Shown here in pieces: positions 38,216 through 51,009 of a stretch of 64,000 bases of DNA (position 1 is its first letter; the number at the start of each line of letters is the position of its first letter). Both the position numbers and the translations under genes were made by a program. The notes under the pieces are model-generated. The model did not search any database, was not told the DNA's origin, and saw only the letters and a list, made by a program, of their open reading frames with translations. The DNA is from Anoplolepis gracilipes. Its lineage: Eukaryota; Arthropoda; Insecta; Hymenoptera; Formicidae. The DNA lies in the NCBI RefSeq assembly GCF_047496725.1, contig NC_132971.1:1691001-1755000 (forward strand), in the 5' to 3' direction.

Positions 38216-39030
38216 GAATAATATCGCTCACGGGGATATTTAAAGTTTGACAAAACACCATTAATTCACTTTACCGTCTTCTTTGCGTGGGTGCAAAATT
38301 TCTACGTTGAAGCATACCGTACAGGTGTTTCAGTCGCGTCAGAACTCGATTTATTACAAGTTATTGTCGGTCGTGCCCTTTCACAATTTACCCGAAAATT
38401 TCACACGGATGTGACGAGAGAGAAAGGATCTCGGCTCGATCGGTGGCTGAAACGCGTTTGCGGCTTTGCGAGAACGAGTTTCAGGCTTGTCCACGATGAA
38501 AGCTGCCATTTTCTCGCGTGTAAAAATTCGATCCCGCGATGGATTGTCATTACTTTCGCCATTTCGTCTTTTTACGTCGTTTTTTTTTTCTTTTTTTCTT
38601 TTTTTTTTTTTTTTTTTTTTTTTTACCTGCAAACTATTTATTCGACTTTTCCATCTTCAATTTATTATATTTATCTCTATTACGCAGAGCCTTCGGATTA
38701 CACAGTGATACATCTACTTGATTTCTGCGTACTTGACTGTTGTCGAAAACTTGATTCCTGTATATCAATCCAATGATGAAGAAATTTCGCTCGCACATCT
38801 CGCAAATTGCAACATAACGTGGCGAAATCACGATTCGCGGAATCTCTTCGACAAATAATCCTTATTAATGGATTTTTTATCCACGCGCATTCGACGTAGT
38901 GATCTTGCGATATATTGGCGGAAGTTTTCGCAAAACTTTATCGGAAAGTTATTCCGAGTGCGCTCTCAACTTCTTACAACGTTTAACTACTTTCACTGAG
39001 GATATATTTTTAGGAAAAAAATTCTCTAAA

Positions 39031-39063
<33 letters not shown>

Positions 39064-40680
39064 CTTTCAAAGATCTCTTATGTATCGTCATTTTCTTGTT
39101 AGTTACAATTTGCTGTAAAACAAAATGCAAACCTTTGCACGATATTACCTAATCTGATTACAACACAGAAATTTAAAAGAGTTTAAAACATTTCATTATT
39201 AATCATTATTAATATTATAATTGAAAGAGAAAAATACGGGAAATGCTAAATCTTTTATCGATATAAATTTCATGTAAAGCGGGAATTTTATTCAACGATG
39301 TTGCTGAATTTTTATTTCTGTTATTACGCGATCGCCCACGCATACGCACGCGTTCGCATAAATCGGCGATATTACGGCGTGAGATTAATTGGAATAACGC
39401 CGAGTGCGCGCTCCCGTTCTCCCCGACCCGAAAGGTCGGAAGAGTTTGTAAACGATCGTAAAGCCACAAGGTCGTATTTACGAACGCATATGCGTTCGCT
39501 TTCAGCGTCCGTGAATAACCTATATGCGGCGTGGTGCTATCGTGGTGTGCGTGAATACGCATGTATATGCGTCTCTACGCTACGTGTGGTCGCAGGTCTT
39601 TGGATGTCGTTCTGACCTGATCGTATACGCACTAGGCTTCCTATTCGACCATTGTCTCCTTAAAAGTTACGACTCTTCTCTGTCTCTCTCTTTCTCTCTG
39701 CGATTTTGAATAAAAAATATAACGCACCGCGTGCTTTTCACATTTGACCTGCCGCAACGATCAAATTGTTTTCGGATAATTAAAAACATGGTGTTACGCA
39801 AGAGAATGTTAATTATGAACTGACACAAGAATTGATGTTATGTTTATATAAAACGAGAGTTTATGATATCGCGTTACTTAGGATTCGGCGGCGAAACAAA
39901 TCGCGTGTAATAAAAATTTACTTATCTCCTTTTATGAGTCTTTATAGTGCCAGTATACGTGTATAAAATTTTATTTACCACTCTGATTTTTACAATAACG
40001 CGACACGCGCTTTGTAAATAAAAACTATTTCTTTTCTTTTGTTGTTTGATATATGGTTTTGTATTTTTACAAAAATACTTCAATTTACAAGGCTTTTTCA
40101 GTCGAAATTTATCAAAACGCTCCGTTCATTAAAAATTCCGCAAACAATACCTGCAATAAAACAATTCAGATTCGAGCGCTTTTCTCTTAAATTCTTGTGG
40201 GAAAGTTCGATAGAAACACAATTCTTTTATGCGCTCTCTACATAAAACTTTACGTAAAATCACAACGACTATCGAAGATTTAGGATAGAAAAAAAGTGTA
40301 AGATATATGCGATTCAAGCTACAACTTGCGGTAAAAGTTGTAACCTAATTTTTATAACAAGACATTTTATAAATATAAAAACTTTAAATAAAACTGTTTT
40401 TTTTTCTTCTTTAAAAAAAAAAAAAAAAAAAAACATTATCAGATATACATAAATATTTATTTATGTGTCATAATCTTTTCAGGTTATTTGACAAGAATCT
40501 CTTTCACACGTAATTTCCAAAATTTCGAATCCTCTTTTTATTAATTAAAGGCAACTTTTTCAATGAAAAACAGACAAAGAAAATAGAAAAGGATACACTA
40601 GTGTGCCTAGAAGGAAGAGACGTAATTTTCGAAAATTTTTGAAAAGAAATCATTTCTTTCGCGTCGAGCTCAGAGTAGGA
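38216..40680. other. Intergenic DNA, alternating moderate and low GC
   Basis: Poly-T tracts lie at about 38580-38624 and 39031-39063. A moderately CpG-rich patch at 39.3-39.7 kb has no recognisable coding frame. The remainder is AT-rich. Confidence 0.5.
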
Positions 40681-41042
40681 TAATGAATTTCACTGTAAAG
40701 AAGAATATCCGCGTCGATAGCGGCCGAAAAACGCGAGGAATGTATTTACACATGAAACGTCGGGCAGAGGCGATTTTATCTTGGCGGGCGCCGCGCGATA
40801 CGCGAGGCAATGCGACGCGCACGCACGCACGCACGCACGCACACACGCACGCACACTCAGGCATCGCGCGTTTATACCATCAGGCAAACGGCACACAGAA
40901 ATCTCTAAGTACCGTTATGCGCGCAGAGACGAGCTCTTCACAATGGACCGGACAAGCCGGCCGAAGTCTCCTTAATGTTCTCCTTGCTGCAGTGGCCCGG
41001 CGGGCATAGAAGTTGGCGGGGGAATCAGCAGGCAGTCGGCAC

Positions 41043-41099
<57 letters not shown>

Positions 41100-41317
41100 A
41101 GGAAGGACGAAACGAGAGAAACCGAGCATGACGACGGCTGGTGTGATGGAGATGGAATTCAAAGGGGACAGAGACGACCACGGGTGGAATACGCGGACGA
41201 GCAGATCGTGGTCGCTTGGCCGGTTGGGCGTCGAGGCAGGCTTTAATTAGCACGGATTTCGGCGAACGACGGCTACGAGCAGAGAGCTCAGCCGTCTGGG
41301 AAAACCGTCTTTCTCTC

Positions 41318-41361
<44 letters not shown>

Positions 41362-42240
41362 CCGTCGCGTCAATATCAAATAGATTTTCTGGAAAGTTTT
41401 TCCTAGAATTTTTTACAAGGTTTTTACCTAAAATCTAAAAGAAACGAGAATTCTCTTGTCTGTCCTTTCCTTCTTAGTCTCAAGGGACCGTGCGATCTAT
41501 AGATTTCCACCATTTCTCGCGTATCGTAGCGAACCATGTACATCAGTGGAATTTCGTCGCTAGCTAAGGGATGTGGAAAAAAACAGCCGTCAGAGCGGGA
41601 AAAGAGCGACGGAAAAGGCGCGGAAAAGGACGGTGGAGAGACGTGGGATTAGGACGACGGGGCCAACGTTGATGGCTAGGACGAACGGGGATGAAAGAGC
41701 GTAGCCGAAAAGAGAGGAGAGAGGAAAGGGGGACGAGGGGGAAAGGGAGATGGGTCGAAGAGGACGAGGACGAGGGACGACTAACGGAAGGTAGTGGAAC
41801 GGGCGTGAGCGATGAGGGGGCGGTATTCGAGGGGCGACCGAAGGATGGTGGTGCCCGCGGCGTGGGACGCGCGGGATGAAGTTGGGTCGCGCAAGCAAGG
41901 GACGCGAAGAGACGCGAGAGAGCGAATGCCCGCGCGCGCGCCCGGCTAAATAACGGCTTGCCCTATCCCTCTCGCTCTTTCCCTCTCCTCCCACTCGCGT
42001 TCTGACTTTCCTTCCCCGGAGACCCTTTTCCCCTTTCCTTCCTCCTCTCCTCGTCCGCGTCCTCGTCGCCGTCGTGGCACTACTCCTCTCTAGTCTCATC
42101 CTAACCCTCTTTTACCCTCCTTACCGTTCACTCGTTCTATCTACCCATCTACCTACCTACCTACCTACCTACCTACCTACCTACCTTCCTACCTTCCTAC
42201 CTAACCCTAACACTCACTTGCCTGCTCCCGTAGGATATTT
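40680..42240. other. GC-rich island with GA, CT and CTAC arrays
   Basis: Contents are an ACGC run (40816-40852), a GA array (41046-41094), a CT array (41305-41358), a G-run cluster with quadruplex potential (41728-41754) and a CTAC array. Open frames are Arg/Ser-rich or Glu/Arg-rich artefacts. Confidence 0.5.
42138..42203. repeat. (CTAC)n tetranucleotide array
   Basis: About 16 CTAC or CTTC units, with one CCTAACCCTAA-like stretch just after. Confidence 0.9.
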
Positions 42241-42278
42241 TTGATTCTACCTGATGATGTGAAAAAGAAGAGAGGACG

Positions 42279-42396
42279 GTGCCTAAAAAACAAAAATGTG
42301 ACCATCACGAGACCGCGAAAACTGCTAAGAAAACCGCCAACCATGCTTTTGTTGCTTTAATCGTGCATTTAACAAAAGCATATTCATACTAGGCAC
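42279..42396. repeat. Small inverted-repeat element
   Basis: Ends GTGCCTA and TAGGCAC are inverted. An inner perfect 11-bp stem, ATGCTTTTGTT and AACAAAAGCAT, surrounds a 17-base loop. It may be a short MITE, but no target duplication was seen. Confidence 0.5.
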
Positions 42397-42839
42397 ATTC
42401 CTATCTAGTGGTCAATTTTTCTATTTGTCTACTTTTCCTATTTTTATTTTTTTCTTTTTTTTCTTTGCCTGTGCCACCCCCCTCCCTCCCTTTCTGTCTG
42501 CGTTTTTTTTTATTGCTCACCCTTTTCAGGTTCGCATTCCGTTTAGTACTAGGCATTATACTTGGAGCGAACCGTGCGTCTTCTTTTCGTTCGCTCGGTT
42601 ATTAAATGGGAAAACGAGACCGGCGGCTTAACTCAAAAGGGGAAGAGAGAGAGAGAGAGAGAGAGAGAGTGAGGGCCCCGACGACCTCGCGATCCGCGGC
42701 CAGGCCGCCGTGCACCGCGGATTCTCTGGCAGCGGTTCGATATACCAGAGGTTATTTAGACTTAGCGAACGCGCTCTCTCAACGCTGCCTGCCTCCGGGC
42801 CGTTTGGTCTAAAGTCGATATCGAGGAAGAATCGGGGGG

Positions 42840-42882
<43 letters not shown>

Positions 42883-43476
42883 TAGAACTTTCGTGTCACC
42901 GGCCATCCCACCGTTCTACGCTATAACGAGACCGCGTTGCTGGCGATTTGTCCGCGTTCTACGAACGAGTTTTAAGTTTCAACACGATTTTCGATCATGA
43001 TTAATTTTGCAAAAGTATTATCCGAAGCATTGAATATCGATCGCATTCTGTACGTGAAAAAAAAAAATATTAGTTGTCTCGCTTTAAGTTGCTTCTTAAT
43101 ATTGTGTACCGTCCACGTAATACAAAGATTGCGTTAAGCGTTAATATAAGATGAGAATCAGATAAGCACAAATTTGTAATGAGAATACGGATCTTTTCGA
43201 GCAAATTGCAGAACAATACTACTTGTTTTTCATATCAAGATGGTAAAATCACATGCGCGCGTACATTTATTTTGTGTAGGCGTTGCTCTCTGAAGTTCGA
43301 AAACATCTGCATTATAATAAAATTAATTAAACCAAATTTCTTTACACATTTTGCTGGAGTGTGCAAAATTTACTATACTTGTTAATAAATTTAATAAAAT
43401 AATTGACGGACAAAACAAATTCTAACTTTCAACATCACTCATGTGTACAATAATTTTTTTTAACTGTTAGAGATAC

Positions 43477-43542
<66 letters not shown>

Positions 43543-43690
43543 AAAAACATTAAATAAATAAAAGTATAGTTGTTTGTAGCGATACTTTTTCCCAATATAA
43601 TCGATATAAAATAAGTAAATAATCATACGGAAAAATGAACGTAATTGAAAATATTCCGCGAATGCAATTACGATAATTTTCATTGGTGTG
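42397..43690. other. Intergenic DNA with GA arrays
   Basis: GA arrays lie at 42647-42669, 42845-42877 and 43484-43538. The DNA changes from moderately GC-rich (42.55-43.0 kb) to AT-rich. No gene is supported. Confidence 0.5.
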
Positions 43691-44000
43691 CCACCGATAT
43701 GGCTCTCGCGTGTGTCGGATCGCTAATGCTCGCCAATTATCTCTAGGCTCGTTGCGAAATCAAAAATGCGTGTCGCGTCGCGTCGCGTCTCGTCGCGACT
43801 GCGTCGCCTCTGCCTCCGCATATATCCGGCGCGATACACGTGGCGCGACCCGAAAAAGTATTCACCGTGCTCTCTCTCTCGCAGTCGCGGTCGCGCTCTT
43901 GCGTCCCTGGAAATCCGCGAGGCGCTTGAAAAATGTATTTGAGTAAAACAAGCCGCGTATATACGCGTATATATAAGGAGAGCGAGAGAAAAAAGGAGAA

Positions 44001-44048
<48 letters not shown>

Positions 44049-44817
44049 CTTGTAAATATAGCGCCATCGCGCTGACGGTTTATCCGCGTCAACGAGCAGC
44101 CACCCGTGTTTTCAGGCTTACGTGTAACGCTATATAATACGCGTTTATACGTGGGCGGTATATATCCCTTGTGTGCAACACGCCCTTTGCTCCTATCCGA
44201 CGCATACACGCGGTCGTCGTATCCTTTTCCTTCTCTCTCTCTTTTGCTCGCTCTCTTCCTTCTTCCTCTCCCTGTTCCTGTTCAAGCCGAACATCTCGCT
44301 TATTAAACCAGAAAATGAGCCGACAGCGTTTCGCGAAAATGGAAATTCCGAAGCGCGGTCGCGGTAAGCGAGATCGAGAAGAAAATGAGAGAGAAAGAGA
44401 GAGAGCGCGCGCAATTTTAGGCAATCGTCGAGAGCTTGGGCGAACGCACCGCGGACTTTCTCCGCACGATTGTCGTCGGCAAATTCGTGACCTTGCGAGA
44501 CCTTCCGCTCGTGGCACCCGGCCGCTACGTGGCTGATGACATTGAGATTTCGCGTCTTGAGAGACCATCGTCGTACGCGATCACGTGGAGCAAAACACGC
44601 TCGCTCGGAAACGTCGAAAGCCGCAAGAGAGAGAGACAGAAAGAGAAACAGAGGGAAAGAGAGAGAGAGACGAACCGGTATAACAAACGAGGTTTCCCAG
44701 TTCGCCCCGCTTCTCCACTTGGCGGCGAAACGGTACGCTTCAGTTGCGCATTCCTATACGTCTTCCTTTCGCTCTCGCTCATGCTTCTATATCGTTCTCA
44801 GTTTCCTCTCTCACGCC

Positions 44818-44861
<44 letters not shown>

Positions 44862-44953
44862 ACCGTCCCGCCGGTACCGGCGCACGTCTCTTTCTCCCGA
44901 TCGTGGCAAAGGAGAAGAGAGTCTATATGCACACCTATATCCAATACATACAC

Positions 44954-45011
<58 letters not shown>

Positions 45012-45464
45012 GCACGTACATACGTATAACTACACATAACTCGGTCTCGAGTTCTCTCCAAGTGTTTCTGTTTTACCTACCTACCTACCGTCGCCGACTC
45101 GTAAACGCAGTTTAAGCGACTTGGAGATGGCAGTCGGCGGCGCCGTTCTCGCATTACGGAAGCGAAGTTTTCAAGTTCCACGACACTGACCCAGTTTGCC
45201 CTCTCCGCTGCTGCCGTTTTCCGTCTCTCTCTTTCTCACTCGCTCTCCCCCGCGCGCTCGCCCTCCCTCCCCCCGTCGCCCCTCCTCATCTAATACTTCT
45301 ACTACGGACGGGCGGGCGGGTAGTTACAGTTTCCCGCAAGTACGTATGAATGCGCAGGCATCAAAAGCGCTCTCACTCTCGTCCGCGCCGTCTCGGATGT
45401 CTCGCGCGCAGGTCGGTGATCGACGCACGACCATTCTTGAGTGCGTCGAGAGAGCGGAGAGCGT

Positions 45465-45529
<65 letters not shown>

Positions 45530-45760
45530 CGGAGAACCGGATGTGTCGAAAACCGATGCCGCGCGGCTGGCTCGATCGTGCGTTCGATCTTTTTCATCGA
45601 CGCCCTCCGCGCCTCGACGGCCGCGCGAACACAGGCGTTTCAATTACGTTTATTCGACGCGAACTAAGAAACATCGATCGCCAATAATTAAAACAATGCG
45701 TTATTGTCGAGCAGTAATCGCGAAACCGAAAAAGCCTAACGAAAAAATTTGAGACCCTGT
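43690..45760. other. CpG-rich island with GA, CT and TA arrays
   Basis: GA arrays (44009-44046, 45468-45528), a CT array (44818-44858) and a TA array (44956-45006) sit in CpG-rich DNA. Overlapping frames of 100-200 codons on both strands are repeats of Arg-Glu, Ser-Leu or Ile-Tyr plus Arg-rich spacer. None resembles a known family. Confidence 0.5.
44956..45006. repeat. (TA)n microsatellite
   Basis: About 25 TA units. Confidence 0.95.
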
Positions 45761-46325
45761 GAAAATTATCGAGTATTATGCCGTTGAAATTATCGATAAT
45801 TTTGCCGTTTTACGATTAAATTCGAAAATTAACGCGTAGAGAATATTTTACAGTGTTAAAAGAATATTGAAAAATTTGTTATCAACTGACTTTTTTTTTT
45901 TTTTTTTTAACTAAACGAGATGCACAAATTTTATACAGGTCTCCAAACTAAAACTTCACTCAAAAAAATATTTTGCTAATGTAAATAGATTTCTAAATGT
46001 CCTAATTAAAATTTATCGCTACTTTTTGTATCTGTTAGAATATTGTTTGTCACGTATAGAATTTATAGCAGCAATATTCTAGCAATACCTCTAGAAAATT
46101 TAGATTCCCAAAATATTAATCACAAATATAATTGTCTTTAACAATAGACTTTAAAGATAGACACCACAGAAAAATTTTCTGTCTAAATTATACTAATAGT
46201 ACAGATATGAATTCTATCTCTGTCATTTAAATTGATCAAGTAGAAAACATATGCAGTATCGCAGTATTTGTTAATCATTTTTCTGTTTCAGTTAATTTTT
46301 GTTGAAGTTGCAAGATTTTTTGAGT

Positions 46326-46600
46326 GTTAAATACGAGAAACTGATTGCTTGTGTTGCATATAGCGGTAAGCAAGCGAAGGTAGCCTGGTTTGGCTTGGTT
46401 TAGCCATAAAATCATCATTACATAGAAGACGAAAAGAAATCTCTTTAATCAAACGGATAGATGTATTATAAGTATTTTCCGTTTCGCCGAAAAGACTTCT
46501 TTTCAACATCTATTTAAGGATTTTCGCGCTTTGGCTAAACCAAGGTTCCTTTGCTTATCGCTGTACGACGCAAGCAAGCATCCATTTTCTCGTATTTAAC
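46326..46600. mobile_element. GTTAA-ended inverted-repeat element
   Basis: The ends GTTAAATACGAGAAA and TTTCTCGTATTTAAC are exact inverses. The inverted arms then extend about 70-80 bp, sharing GATTGCTTG/GGATGCTTG, TAAGCAA and TTGGTTTAGCC. TTAA occurs at both extremities (46327-46330, 46596-46599), which could be a piggyBac-type target duplication or simply part of the inverted repeat. The 275-bp element has no ORF. Confidence 0.65.
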
Positions 46601-47316
46601 AATAAGTTTTAATTTTGAGACGTATATAAAGTATTAAATATATTTAACAAATTTTGGAACCTTACATAAAATCTACGCACCTCACACCAATATATATATA
46701 TTTTCTTTTTCATATATATTTGAAGATACTTTTTATAATTCCAATTATTTTACAAAATAGATAATCACTTTAGAAACACAGAAATTTTATAATCAAGTAT
46801 ATTACGTAATATAAGGAAGCGCGTAATAATTTGCAAATATATATATATATTTAAAAGTCGATAATTTAACACGATACTGAAACTATCGCACGATAACGAG
46901 TGAAATTTCTTTAAATTTCCCCGAATAATGCGATTTTCGTACAGATATCTGCAGCAAAAAAATAATCGCCACTACAGATAGCGTGCGTTCTTGACCCTGA
47001 CGTGTAATGACATATAAACGATTATCGCGCGCGAGTAATCATTTATTATCATATACAACGTAATACAAGTTCCGAGTAACTGAAAAGCAGGCCATTTTTG
47101 AGTTTTTTTTACTGATTTGTACTTCTTTTTATTTCCGCGGCTGCATTGTTGTAGAATGATGAAAATAGATAGATAAATTTAGGTAGGCATATTTGATAGT
47201 TTAGTAAAATGTCAAAATAATAGAATAGCAAAGAAGGAATATTTTTTCTTTCAAAAGACTTTCTTGCTTTTCCAATTTAGCTAGACGCTCGTTTAGAATT
47301 CTACCAAGCGAAAAAA

Positions 47317-47571
47317 TTAGTCAACGTTTTCAATATGTCCTAACCAACCGTAACAAAAGCCATAAAAGTCATTGCCAAATCGCCATCGCTGGTCTTTCTT
47401 ATTTTCGCGTTTTCCACTTTCTCTCACGGCCATGCCGCGAGAATAGTCGTCACACTTCTTATTTTTCGTTTCTATACAAATTCGGAATCGCTGTAGGAAA
47501 CTCTTTATTTTCTTTTCTTTCTCTGCTTCATTCGCTTCATTGTTATTCGCGTGTTCGCATCTGTACTTCAT
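47317..47571 (-). CDS. Unrecognised small ORF (84 codons)
   Basis: An ATG-initiated frame encodes a Lys/Glu/Asn-rich N-terminal half followed by an aromatic-rich tail with GNDFYGFCYGWLGHIE. Its base composition is higher in GC than the surrounding AT-rich DNA, and its codon use is not obviously random. I recognise no family, signal peptide or membrane segment. No splice sites or promoter support it, and it may well be chance. Confidence 0.12.
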   Translation of the reverse strand: MKYRCEHANNNEANEAEKEKKIKSFLQRFRICIETKNKKCDDYSRGMAVRESGKRENKKDQRWRFGNDFYGFCYGWLGHIENVD

Positions 47572-47814
47572 TTATCTTCTTCGCCATTGTTGTTTGAGTG
47601 TCATTATTATTATATCACAAAGACCTGTAGAATAATAAATAAACTCTCAGTCGAAAGTCGGAAGTCGTCAATCGTATTAAGATTTAACCGGTCACAGTTG
47701 GATTTAAGAAAGAAGAAGAATAATTAAATATTCATTTCTTAAGACTTGCGAGTAACTATAAAACGGGTCTAATAAATTTGCATAGCGACATTTGTTTCTG
47801 TCTAGTTTTTACCA

Positions 47815-48655
47815 AGATGATATATAACCATATAATTGAATTTTTACACTAACGTTGTTGCTTATTTATGACTGACTTTGAAGTTGTGTCGCAAGATAAT
47901 ACATGCAGGTAGCAAATTACAAAACCCTTATCTTTTATGTAGTTCGATAATATATAACACAGAATAATAGATAGCGAAACTGGTCAAAAAAAAAAGAGCG
48001 CTGTCAAATTAAGAAGCATCGAAACCTCGGCAAACGCGACTCGACGCGCTTTGAAACTAAACAATAAAAGGAAAACTTTACAAATCTTCAGAATATAGGA
48101 AAGGTCGGGACATTCCTATTGAAGAAGAAAAACACTTAGAAAAAACACTTTTTTTCTTTTTACTTTTCTTTGTACTTTTCAAAAAAATTTCCTTTAACTA
48201 AGTTAATGGTTTTGTCATTTTTTACCCGCATTCGCGTCGTGAATAATCGGCTTATCGTATTGAAATGTTTAAAGATTTAGTTTAAGAATCTGTTTGGTTC
48301 TTAGTTCTCGGAAAGTAAGAATTTTGTAGTTTCTATAATAAGATAAAGAGACGCTTTATATCATTTTCGAATGACGCTAAAACTGTTGTCCAGCAAAAAT
48401 TTTATAATCACGAGCATTCTTATAACAATATGATGCTTTTGTTAGTTTTTTATTTAGTGTCTTTTTCTTTACAATCTTTATTCGAAACGGCAAGATTTTG
48501 ATCAAATCTCTAAATGATCTGGTAGGTCATTGAGCACGATAAAACACCTTTAAAATAGTATAACGAAGAAATGATACAAACCATATGACTGAATTTTTAC
48601 ACTGACTTACGTTGTTGCTTTGTTCATGACTTTGTAAATTTTTTGAAGTTGCGTA
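47815..48655. repeat. Diverged direct repeat, ~80 bp, two copies
   Basis: A block containing ACCATATAATTGAATTTTTA at 47827 recurs near 48580 as ACCATATGACTGAATTTTTA. In both, ACACT, ACGTTGTTGCTT, ATGACT and GAAGTTG then follow in order. The copies are about 750 bases apart. Confidence 0.6.
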
Positions 48656-49100
48656 TTACTTGTAGAAAAGCTTTATTTCGACTACATTGTTAAATCTTAT
48701 GTACTATTAATATGAAATACTAATATTTGACTTGCATTAGCAGATAGTGTCGCGAATAATGCGTAAAGGAAATAGTGACTCGAAAAAGAAGTAAAAAATC
48801 TGAAAGGTTTAAGAATAGGAACAATAGGGATGAAGATGAAAGAAAACCTTTTTCAAGATTTTTCCAAAGGTTTTTTTATTCAATTATAAGTTTTAAAACG
48901 CAGGTATATAGGATATACAAAATGGTACAGTGGTACAATGGTAAAAGATGTGTAATAGTGGTGGTCCACATATTTTTGCGTCGTTTTTCCGATCCACCTT
49001 CCGCGGAATCATCAAGGAGGAACCATCATAAAGGAAAGGGACTGCGCTGCTAATTTACATTTTGTCGACACTTTACATTTTTCATTTTGTATAAAGGATT

Positions 49101-50999
49101 CAGTTTATTTTGGCAGTACGAAAAATTAATGATTTTTAGGAATTTGTATTTTAAAGAATATTAGAAATTGATCTTTTTAACGTTTTACCTGTATTTTTTG
49201 TTTATGTTTAAACAGAAAAATGTAATATAATTTAATTACCAAAGATTAATCACAAATTGGATTATTTGATTTAAAAAACTATAAATTATTATGATAGATG
49301 CATATAGAAAAATGACTCTATATAATAGTTTTCTAGTTTAAATATAAAGCTTTGAAAAAATGCAAGATCTTGATATTTTCCAAAAAGTATAATTATCCAA
49401 GAATATGAAACTGATTAAAACTGATTAATTTTTAGTAAAGGACAAATAAAAAAAATCAAATATCGTAAAGAAATAGGCATTTTTTTATTTTTGGTGCAAA
49501 AATAATGTATCCATGAAAGTTTCAATGAAATAATATTTCGTAACATAAAGCGATTCGATGAGTTTGATTTCCAAATTCATTTTTTCTAAAATAAATGATA
49601 TTTTTAGAAAAAAATTTTTTTAATTAAAACAGACAGTTAGACATTAATTTTGAGTAAAAATAAAATACTTTCTATTTATATAAGAAAGATTTATACAAAA
49701 TTTTCACTTACCAAAGGATAAAAAGGACATTTTAAGTAACTATAAACATAAATGCAATAAATCCATAAATCCTTAGAAATGAATTTAGTGCTGATCATAG
49801 AAAAACGAGATTGTTTCAAAGCGGCTTGCTACATAAAAAAGTTTCTTCTATGACAAAGAATAAATTAGAAGGAAGAAGAGCTCGAAGTTTGAAAAAACTA
49901 TCATGGACAGAAATTTTCCTAAGACGAAATAATGACCCATGTTTGTAAGCAAAAGGTTAAAATATAAAATTAATAATTAATTTTTGAGTTAAAAGTAAAG
50001 ATTTGTCCTGTAAAATAAAAATTGTTATTAAAATGAGAATAGGCTTTAGAGAGCAAGAATATATTGTCAAAAAATATTATAAGGTATGTACAGTATTAAT
50101 AACGAAAATGAATAGATGTATTACAAAAAACCGAGAGAGCTGTTGTGTATATTTATTTAAAAATTTGTATTTTTATGAATTTTCGTGATATAATTACTAT
50201 AAAACGAAAGTTTGATCTAAAAGTATTTACGATTTTGAGATGAAATTATATTATCAATACGAGACTGACAATGAGTATAGCATGTTTAAAAATGCACTAT
50301 TCAACAGGGTAATCCTCGTGTAATTGTCTGAAATGAAAACTCGATTTTATCCCGTGGGATATTTTTGAGATACTAAACCGAATTAGAATTTAGAAAATTA
50401 ATTATTTAATATTTTTCTGATTTTCAAGAAATGAAAACATTTTAGCAAATGAATATCTAAATGAATTGAAATATCTAATTTTACAATAATATTATTTTGT
50501 TATTTTTCAATTTTTTCTAATGAAAATAAGTTTAAACACAGTATCTCAAAAATATGTATATAGTATCCCACATTTTCATCGTGAACACACTACGTGCAAA
50601 GACTTGTATTGAACGAAAAAAAATAAAAGTAAAATAAATGAAAATTTAAAAGTACTCGTATACTATTTAATATCAACGAAAATATATCGTTGTCATTGTA
50701 CCAAAAGCACGAATATGCAATTTTGTAGTTATTTTACTTTTGTCAATTGATAACAGTCAATAGTAAATACGTCAAGTTTGACGTTATTTACTATTGCTAT
50801 CGCATTCGCGACTCTCTGGCGTAGCATCTTTATCTAAAATTGGATAAGAAAGTGGCATTAATGAAAAATGGAAAAATTTGCACATTCATAGTTTTAATAT
50901 AAGGTTGACGATATGTAAAACGCGAAAAAGATCAATTTCTAACATTCTTCAAAAGAATTTCTACAAATCGTTAATTTTTTACACTGCTAGAGCAAACTG
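49101..50999. mobile_element. CAG-ended inverted-repeat element, 1.9-kb copy
   Basis: The ends read inward start CAGTTT, then share AAAAATTAA, GATTT, GAAT(A/G)TTAGAAATTGATC and CGTTTTAC over about 90 bp. These termini match those of the element at 26879-27442. The ~1.7-kb interior is AT-rich and has no convincing transposase frame. It contains an inner inverted repeat (50356-50374 against 50540-50569) and a 39-bp palindrome. The outermost match continues a few bases beyond CAG (AAGGAYT), so the true ends may be slightly wider. Confidence 0.7.
50758..50796. repeat. 39-bp near-perfect palindrome
   Basis: CAATAGTAAATA pairs with TATTTACTATTG, and CGTCAA pairs with TTGACG around a tiny centre. 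It lies inside the 1.9-kb element, close to its right terminus. Confidence 0.75.
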
Positions 51000-51009
51000 A
51001 GTCCTTAAG

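Larger units (their letters stand above)
45760..49100. other. AT-rich DNA with a TIR element and a direct repeat
   Basis: The stretch holds the GTTAA-ended element, an unrecognised 84-codon frame and a diverged direct repeat, listed separately. Otherwise it appears non-coding. Confidence 0.5.

Noticed and set aside
42060..42225. CCTAACCCTAA-like sequence suggesting an interstitial TTAGG telomere repeat
   Set aside because: Only one or two units occur beside a CTAC array, with no tandem TTAGG run.
44436..45115. Frames of 120-197 codons in three phases
   Set aside because: All run through the same CT and TA arrays, giving Ser-Leu or Ile-Tyr repeats.
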